This document shows, one piece after another, positions 5,764 to 9,758 of a stretch of 9,758 bases of DNA (its first letter is position 1; every line of letters starts with the position of its first letter). The notes under the pieces are model-generated. The model made no database searches. It had not been told where the DNA came from and was given only the letters and a program-made list of their open reading frames with translations. Position numbers and translations under genes: made by a program. Origin of the DNA: Bacteroidales bacterium (GTDB lineage Bacteria; Bacteroidota; Bacteroidia; Bacteroidales; JAOZVK01); assembly GCA_029938185.1 (NCBI GenBank), contig JAOZVK010000191.1, positions 1-9,758 on the forward strand, in the 5' to 3' direction.

Positions 5764-8370
5764 TTATTTATCATTTTTTTTAGCAGAAATTTTAAATTTC
5801 TTTCTAATAATACAATTTTTCGAATCTGTAACTTTTATTGCATAAGTACCAACTTTTAAATTGGATAATTTTTGTTTTTGACTATTGTTATTCCATAGTA
5901 ATTTGTATGGAGCTACACCTCCACTTATTTCTACTTTTATGCTACCATTATTCTTATTCAAATCAGTATTTACAATTTGTGAATCAATTTTAATTGAGTC
6001 TGGTTCATCTATTTCGACTATATGTTCAAGCTTACATGCGTGCATATCAGTAATATTCACAAAATAAGTACCTGCTTTCAAATTGCTTAAATTTTCTTCA
6101 ATCGGTCCATGGTCCCATTTATAATCATATGGAGGCTTTCCTCCTGTTACAAATATTGCAATGCTTCCATTGTTTAAATTATAACAACTTGCATTTGTTT
6201 TTTTTACAGATATTTTTATTTCACTTTTGGGTTCAATTAAATATATAGTTTTCTCAGCCTTACATTTGTGTTTATCAGTTACAACAACAGAGTATTTACC
6301 ATCTGATATGTTAATGTTTTTTGCGGTTTTATTTCGATTAGACCATTTATAACTGTATGTAGGTGTTCCTCCTGTAACAAATAATTCTATTATACCATCT
6401 TTTCCTTTATAGCATTTCGGATCAACTTTCTCATAATCAATTCTAATAGGTCTATCAGGGGATTTTATTTCAATAGTATCATATGCTACACATTTTTTTT
6501 TATCGGTAACAATAACTGTATATGTATCAGCTCTAAGTTTATTTATTTTTCTTTTAGATAAACCATTAGACCAAACATATTCATAGCCCGCATTTCCTCC
6601 TTTTACATCTAAACTTATTTTTCCATCAATAAATCCAAAACAACTTATATCATTTTTTTTGGCATTAATATATATTGGCATATTGGGTTGTTTGATATAT
6701 ACACTATCAGATATTTCGCATGTGTTTCTATCAGTAACTTTTACTTTGTACCAAGTCGATTTAATATTTCTCAAATATTTTGTATCAGAACTATCCTGCC
6801 ACAAATAATCATATGAGGGTTTTCCTCCACTAACACTTATTTTTATTGATGCTGTGCTATCTCCATAACAATTGACATCTTGTGTTTCAAAAACAATTTT
6901 CAATTTCCTATCTGGTTCTTTGACAAATGCATCACCCGAAATAATACAATTATTTTTATCTCTAACAACTACCTTGTATCTACCAGTTTTTACATTTATT
7001 AAATCTTTATTTTTTGTTCCGTTTGACCATTCGTATGAGTAAGGTGGAGTCCCTCCTTTTACTGATAATTTTATTTTTCCATCGTAGCCGTTTTTACAAC
7101 TAATATTATTTACTTTAAAATTTATACTAAGTGGTTTTTTAGGTTCTGATATTTTAACACTATCAATTATAACACAGTAATTTTTATCAATAACTCGTAT
7201 TAAGTATGTACCTGGTTTTAGTTTTGACACTTTGTTTTTAGTTGAATCTATTGACCATAAATAAGAATAGCTGGGTACACCTCCTGATACTATTGCTTTA
7301 ATTTGTCCATCGGCACCTTTGTAACAACTAACATTTTTTTTATCAAATTTTAGTATTAATGTGTCTTTGGGTTGTTTTAGTTCAAAGCTTGCTTTTTTTA
7401 TTCTATTTCTATTATCGGTTACTTTAACGGTATACTTAGCTGCTTTTACTCTTTCGAGATTTTCCGATTTGTAACCATTCGACCATTTAAATTTATGGTC
7501 TGGTATTCCTCCCTTGACAATCAAATCTACATATCCATTTTTACCACCTTTACAGTTTACGTGCTTTGCTCTAAAAAATAGCTCTAATGGAGCATCGTAT
7601 TGATATTTTATATACTCGACATTTCCGAAAGCATCAGCATAGACTTCGGCAAATGGAATTCCTGTTTTTTTACCATACCACCTAAGAAGAATACTTTTCT
7701 TTATTTGTGAATATTCAGGAGCTGGGGTCCATCCAAAAATAGATTTTTTGTATCCTCTAACATTTTTTTTAATTATTCGCAATTCTCTAATAACTTGTAC
7801 TTGCTCAAATGGAGTTTTAATTGTACCGTATAAATCAAATTTACTTTCTTCAATTATCTTCATATTGGCTCTTACAGAATCGGCTCCTGGAACTTTGTAA
7901 TAAGGTGTTAAAAAACTTTTTATAGTAGTATCTGTATAATTATCATCAAGATTTGATGGGAATTTCAATTGTGTAAGACTATCATCAAAGTGTAGTACCA
8001 AAGGGCTTTTTAGTGTAATATAATCATCAATTAGACCTATTAAACTTAGCTTATTTTTATCTTTATGATAATAAAACATTTTTGTTTTACTATAAAACAT
8101 AACCATGTTAGATTCGGGAAACCATCTTCCATATTTTGTTTTAGATGGGTGTATAAAACGTATTGTATCAAAATAAGTTGGTTTATATTTTGAAAAATCC
8201 CAATAACTAAGTTCAAATTTATCTATTTTTATTTTTCCTTTTGGTACTTTAACAATAGCAACTATATAATTGTTTCCAATTTCGGAAAAATCATTACTTT
8301 TTAAACTAATTTGTGAAAAAGCAGAATTGCCTAAAAAAAATATAATGATATTCAGAATAATATATTTCAT
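5764..8370 (-). CDS. Secreted SprB-repeat surface protein (eight repeats)
   Basis: An 868-residue protein. Residues 1-19 are a signal peptide (cleavage AFS-Q), then an N-terminal region (about 20-261) of unknown family, rich in Tyr, Lys and beta pattern. Eight SprB repeats (PF13573 type) follow from about 262 to the end. Each reads: Cys, ~13 residues, GG (287-288 in the first), PxYxYxW, LxxGxYxVxVTD, second Cys, ExP. Repeats 1-7 have a 76-residue (228-bp) period with one of 74. Repeat 1 lacks the second Cys and repeat 8 the first; repeats 2-7 have both, probably a disulfide. Such repeats occur in gliding adhesin SprB and many Bacteroidota surface proteins, often exported by the type IX system; here no C-terminal sorting domain follows the last repeat (it ends in a lysine-rich tail). 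I chose the ATG at 8370 because it starts directly at the signal peptide. An upstream in-frame ATG (8415) would add 15 residues before it. Ligand and function are unknown. Confidence 0.85.
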   Translation of the reverse strand: MKYIILNIIIFFLGNSAFSQISLKSNDFSEIGNNYIVAIVKVPKGKIKIDKFELSYWDFSKYKPTYFDTIRFIHPSKTKYGRWFPESNMVMFYSKTKMFYYHKDKNKLSLIGLIDDYITLKSPLVLHFDDSLTQLKFPSNLDDNYTDTTIKSFLTPYYKVPGADSVRANMKIIEESKFDLYGTIKTPFEQVQVIRELRIIKKNVRGYKKSIFGWTPAPEYSQIKKSILLRWYGKKTGIPFAEVYADAFGNVEYIKYQYDAPLELFFRAKHVNCKGGKNGYVDLIVKGGIPDHKFKWSNGYKSENLERVKAAKYTVKVTDNRNRIKKASFELKQPKDTLILKFDKKNVSCYKGADGQIKAIVSGGVPSYSYLWSIDSTKNKVSKLKPGTYLIRVIDKNYCVIIDSVKISEPKKPLSINFKVNNISCKNGYDGKIKLSVKGGTPPYSYEWSNGTKNKDLINVKTGRYKVVVRDKNNCIISGDAFVKEPDRKLKIVFETQDVNCYGDSTASIKISVSGGKPSYDYLWQDSSDTKYLRNIKSTWYKVKVTDRNTCEISDSVYIKQPNMPIYINAKKNDISCFGFIDGKISLDVKGGNAGYEYVWSNGLSKRKINKLRADTYTVIVTDKKKCVAYDTIEIKSPDRPIRIDYEKVDPKCYKGKDGIIELFVTGGTPTYSYKWSNRNKTAKNINISDGKYSVVVTDKHKCKAEKTIYLIEPKSEIKISVKKTNASCYNLNNGSIAIFVTGGKPPYDYKWDHGPIEENLSNLKAGTYFVNITDMHACKLEHIVEIDEPDSIKIDSQIVNTDLNKNNGSIKVEISGGVAPYKLLWNNNSQKQKLSNLKVGTYAIKVTDSKNCIIRKKFKISAKKNDK
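5767..7587 (-). repeat. SprB-repeat coding array with 228-bp period
   Basis: The Gly-Gly codon pair (plus-strand CCTCC) recurs at 7508, 7280, 7052, 6824, 6596, 6368, 6140 and 5918. That is six intervals of exactly 228 bp and one of 222. The nucleotide sequences of the units have diverged strongly while length is conserved, so the array is old rather than a recent amplification. Confidence 0.88.
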
Positions 8371-8429
8371 AAATAATGAATAATTAATGGTAAGGATAAA
8401 ACACTCCCCATTCATAGAAAAAAAAGGGT

Positions 8430-8437
8430 CAAAGTTA
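8430..8437 (-). promoter_or_regulatory. Putative -7 box of the SprB-repeat gene
   Basis: The minus strand reads TAACTTTG, an exact TAnnTTTG match 59 bases upstream of the chosen start. A second exact match, TACCTTTG, lies at 8477-8484. Neither has a clear TTTG -33 box at 18-21 bases, so I cannot choose between them. Confidence 0.45.
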
Positions 8438-8527
8438 AGGTGGAATAAATTTAACTTTTTGATAAGATTGTCGAGACAAAGGTAATTTAAAATTTGTTCA
8501 GAAAAAATTTATTTAAAAAAAAAATTC

Positions 8528-8535
8528 TACTTTTG
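8528..8535 (+). promoter_or_regulatory. -7 box of the plus-strand small-RNA candidate
   Basis: TACTTTTG followed by CA, the same TAnnTTTGCA form seen at both tRNA promoters of this window (TAATTTTGCA and TACATTTGCA). No clear -33 TTTG at the standard spacing; the upstream 30 bases are nearly all A and T. Confidence 0.5.
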
Positions 8536-8540
8536 CAATC

Positions 8541-8635
8541 ATTGAATAAGCTCTGCCAGAAGGCAATTTATTTCACATCAGACAATGCTTTAAACGCATG
8601 TCAGGAATGGCTGAATTTTCAGTCATTCCTTTTTT
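8541..8635 (+). ncRNA. Candidate structured small RNA (~95 nt)
   Basis: Starts about 6 bases after an exact -7 box and ends in an intrinsic terminator. Three hairpins can be drawn. First, AATAA (8545-8549)/TTATT (8568-8572) with inner TGCC-AGAA-GGCA (8554-8565). Second, GACAATGC (8581-8588)/GCATGTC (8596-8602) with one bulged A. Third, the terminator stem (8603-8630). No gene follows on this strand for over 1 kb, so a riboswitch or attenuator leader is unlikely and a free-standing small RNA is the better reading. I do not recognise the family; a Bacteroidota 6S-like RNA is one possibility to test with a covariance-model search. Confidence 0.45.
8603..8635 (+). terminator. Rho-independent terminator (plus strand)
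   Basis: A 12-bp stem, including one G-T wobble, pairs 8603-8614 with 8619-8630 across a 4-base loop and is followed by a T tract to 8635. The only upstream transcription unit it could end is the small-RNA candidate. Confidence 0.8.
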
Positions 8636-8688
8636 ATACGCATTATTACTGAAACAAATCATAAGTTTCTTTAGTATTACTTATACAT

Positions 8689-8742
8689 GATTAACAGGAT
8701 TTACATATTTAGAATCCTGTTAATCACGTAAATCCTGTCAAA
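8689..8742. repeat. Short dispersed inverted-repeat element (AACAGGATT...AATCCTGTT), copy 2
   Basis: GATTAACAGGATT (8689-8701) is a perfect 13-bp inverted match to 8713-8725 around an 11-base loop, followed by GTAAATCCTGTCAAA (8728-8742), identical to 5213-5227. The order of parts is the same as in copy 1, but the stem is longer and more perfect here. Confidence 0.75.
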
Positions 8743-8788
8743 TTATTAGATTTATAAACTTAATCAATTTATGTCTTAATACACTATT

Positions 8789-8894
8789 TAAGGTCTTCGA
8801 CCTATTTATAGTCGCTTACGCATTAGTACAAAGACAACTTAATCAGGAGGTTATGAATAAGTAAATGTCAAAAAACTTTTGTAACAGTACTTAC
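8789..8894 (+). repeat. ~106-bp dispersed repeat, copy B
   Basis: Begins with TAAGGTCTTCGACCTATTTA, continues with ATAGTCGCTTACGCATTAGT and ends in AACTTTTGTAACAGTACTTAC. It is nearly identical to copy C at 8966, aside from about a dozen differences and a 2-base indel, and gap-free alignable with copy A. The 5' end carries a small hairpin (AGGTC-TTC-GACCT). Confidence 0.9.
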
Positions 8895-8965
8895 ATCATA
8901 TTTTGGGCTTAATGGAAGAATTGTGTTTAATTGTGAAGGGCAGAGTTTTATGTAAGAATTGGAAA

Positions 8966-9069
8966 TAAGGTCTTCGACCTATTTATAGTCGCTTACGCAT
9001 TAGTACAAAAACAATTTAATCAGTAAGTTATGAATATAAATGTCGAAAAACTTTTGTAACAGTACTTAT
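8966..9069 (+). repeat. ~106-bp dispersed repeat, copy C
   Basis: Same start (20 identical bases) and same 3' end as copy B, with a 2-base deletion (ATGAATATAAATG versus ATGAATAAGTAAATG). It is in direct orientation to B, with start points 177 bases apart. The 71 bases between B and C do not match the sequence after C, so this is not a simple tandem duplication. Confidence 0.9.
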
Positions 9070-9114
9070 GTATTTATAGAAGTGTTAATAATTTAAGGAA
9101 TTACTTACAAAAGT

Positions 9115-9140
9115 AAAAGGCTCGAAGAGCCTTTTTTATT
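9115..9140 (-). terminator. Rho-independent terminator of the HMA lipoprotein gene
   Basis: A perfect 9-bp stem, AAAAGGCTC (9115-9123) with GAGCCTTTT (9127-9135), loop of 3. It lies 23 bases past the stop codon of the minus-strand HMA gene. T-rich sequence on both sides allows action in both directions. Confidence 0.85.
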
Positions 9141-9157
9141 AATAATTTTGTTATAAG

Positions 9158-9544
9158 CTATCTATACTTGCAACAGTCTGGTAATTTGTTATATACCTCA
9201 TCATTAGCTTTATGAATTTTGGTATCGTGACCAACATCAGAAACGGCTTTATGAACTTTTGTTAAATCAAAACCTTCTTTATGTTTAACTTTTAGGATTT
9301 TAGTTTCTTTGTCCCACTCAGCTGTTTCAGCACCAGCATTTTTTGCAGTTTTTTCGATACGGTCTTTACACATACCACACGAGCCACCTACTTCAAAACT
9401 TGCTTCTACTAACTGGATAGAACTTTCATTTTTCATATCTGTTGTTGTATTTTCCTTGCCATTATTTTCTGTTGTAGCAGAATTACAAGCAAAAAAGGCG
9501 GTCATAATTACCGCAAATCCTAAAATAAAAATTGTTTTTTTCAT
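9158..9544 (-). CDS. Heavy-metal-associated (HMA) domain lipoprotein
   Basis: A 128-residue protein with an N-terminal hydrophobic segment (3-19) ending in a lipobox-like AFFAC, Cys20 being the probable lipidation site. A Thr/Asn/Glu-rich linker (21-42) leads to one HMA domain (about 44-111) with the metal site G53-G-S-C56-G-M-C59. A C-terminal extension holds a vicinal Cys pair (PDCC124-125), which could add metal ligands. The domain binds soft metals such as Cu(I), Zn or Hg; an envelope copper-binding role is favoured because the gene follows, 41 bases downstream on the same strand, the remnant of a CusB-like DUF3347 domain (inference). A terminator lies 23 bases past the stop. It differs from the HMA protein at 110-454 in anchoring and motif (CGMC against CPSC), so the two are not recent duplicates. 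Confidence 0.9.
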   Translation of the reverse strand: MKKTIFILGFAVIMTAFFACNSATTENNGKENTTTDMKNESSIQLVEASFEVGGSCGMCKDRIEKTAKNAGAETAEWDKETKILKVKHKEGFDLTKVHKAVSDVGHDTKIHKANDEVYNKLPDCCKYR

Positions 9545-9585
9545 TCTAAAAAATTTAAAGTTTATAAAAAATAATTAAATAACAC

Positions 9586-9702
9586 TTAGTGCTTAATACT
9601 ATCTTTGGTTTCTGCGCATCTAAACATCATATCACCAAAGTATGGATTGGCTATTTGTTTTTGGATGCTTAGCCAATATACTCCTTTTTCGTTATTAGCC
9701 AT
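9586..9702 (-). pseudogene. C-terminal remnant of a CusB-like efflux adaptor (DUF3347 domain)
   Basis: The 38-codon frame reads MANNEKGVYWLSIQKQIANP and continues YFGDMMFRCAE to a TAA. This matches, from memory, the end of DUF3347 domains fused to or found alone beside RND copper-efflux periplasmic adaptors of Bacteroidota (pattern PMxxNxGxYWLSxxKxIxNPYxGxxMxxCG). The two codons before the ATG give His-Pro, consistent with the family's CPM/HPM, but an in-frame TAA lies three codons before the ATG and no other frame upstream resembles the domain. The gene is therefore truncated, its 5' part replaced by A/T-rich sequence. It might still be translated as a small peptide. It sits 41 bases upstream of the HMA lipoprotein and was probably co-transcribed with it. 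Confidence 0.6.
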
Positions 9703-9758
9703 AGGGTGGGCTTATAAAAACTAATAATTTACAAAATATTATTAGTTCTAATTTTATT
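9703..9758. other. A/T-rich window end upstream of the DUF3347 remnant
   Basis: This stretch should encode the rest of the DUF3347 domain if the gene were intact. Instead it is A/T-rich with stops in two minus-strand frames, and the remaining open frame has no resemblance to the domain. No exact TAnnTTTG box is visible on the minus strand. Confidence 0.4.

Noticed and set aside
8581..8630. Resemblance to the SRP RNA core (GTCAGG followed by GGAA-like sequence)
   Set aside because: The SRP tetraloop and the symmetric internal loop (GGAAG...AGCAG) are missing, and the GTCAGG lies in a different stem context.
8599..8691. A 30-codon plus-strand frame beginning at the ATG inside the small-RNA candidate
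   Set aside because: Its codons run through the intrinsic terminator stem and T tract, and it has no leader or domain character; better read as non-coding.
8913..8969. An 18-codon frame starting ATGGAAGAA between repeat copies B and C
   Set aside because: Starts ATGGAA like the 4693 frame after copy A, but then diverges, is very short and runs into copy C; similarity is too small to support a gene.
8789..9069. Integron attC sites or group II intron ends as explanation of the ~106-bp repeats
   Set aside because: No attC core pair (RYYYAAC/GTTRRRY in the needed arrangement), no integrase, and no domain V-like hairpin is present.
9309..9578. An 89-codon plus-strand reading frame
   Set aside because: It lies opposite the HMA lipoprotein gene, whose lipobox, CGMC motif and terminator identify it as the real coding strand.

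Overview
The window is strongly AT-rich DNA from a member of the Bacteroidota, probably a Bacteroidales/Marinilabiliales-like or related environmental lineage (inference). Three things point there. Several RNA genes and genes are preceded by the TAnnTTTG -7 box used by the Bacteroidota housekeeping sigma factor, in three cases with a TTTG -33 box 18-20 bases upstream. One gene encodes a DUF2723 protein O-mannosyltransferase-like membrane protein of the kind that is near-universal in this phylum. Another encodes a long secreted protein built from SprB repeats, a family almost confined to it.

Layout. Positions 1-104 are a tandem array of an 8-bp unit running almost into the start codon of a small secreted heavy-metal-associated (HMA) protein (110-454, +). 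This gene converges on the 1008-residue DUF2723 gene (722-3748, -), with a strong palindromic terminator between them. Two tRNA genes follow on the + strand, each with its own promoter and terminator: tRNA-Gln(TTG) and a CAT-anticodon tRNA (Ile2 or elongator Met). Positions 4483-5541 look like decayed accessory DNA: one copy of a ~106-bp dispersed repeat, two small reading frames in the same frame separated by one amber codon, a short dispersed inverted-repeat element and a further orphan C-terminal-like frame. A minus-strand promoter-terminator pair at 5542-5656 suggests a small RNA. The SprB-repeat gene (5764-8370, -) follows, with eight repeats of almost invariant 76 residues. Positions 8416-9157 hold its promoter region, a second promoter-to-terminator small-RNA candidate (+ strand), another inverted-repeat element and two more copies of the ~106-bp repeat. 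The window ends with a minus-strand pair: a 38-codon remnant of the C-terminal DUF3347 domain of a CusB-like copper efflux adaptor, then an HMA lipoprotein.

How it fits together. Both ends carry HMA-domain proteins exported in different ways (a cleaved signal peptide and a lipoprotein), and the right end looks like the edge of a metal (copper) efflux locus whose adaptor gene is broken. The DUF2723 protein and the SprB-repeat protein belong to envelope glycosylation and the cell surface respectively, but nothing here shows that they act together. The most unusual content lies between genes: the 8-bp array, the ~106-bp repeat family (three copies plus a fragment) and two small-RNA candidates flanking the SprB gene.
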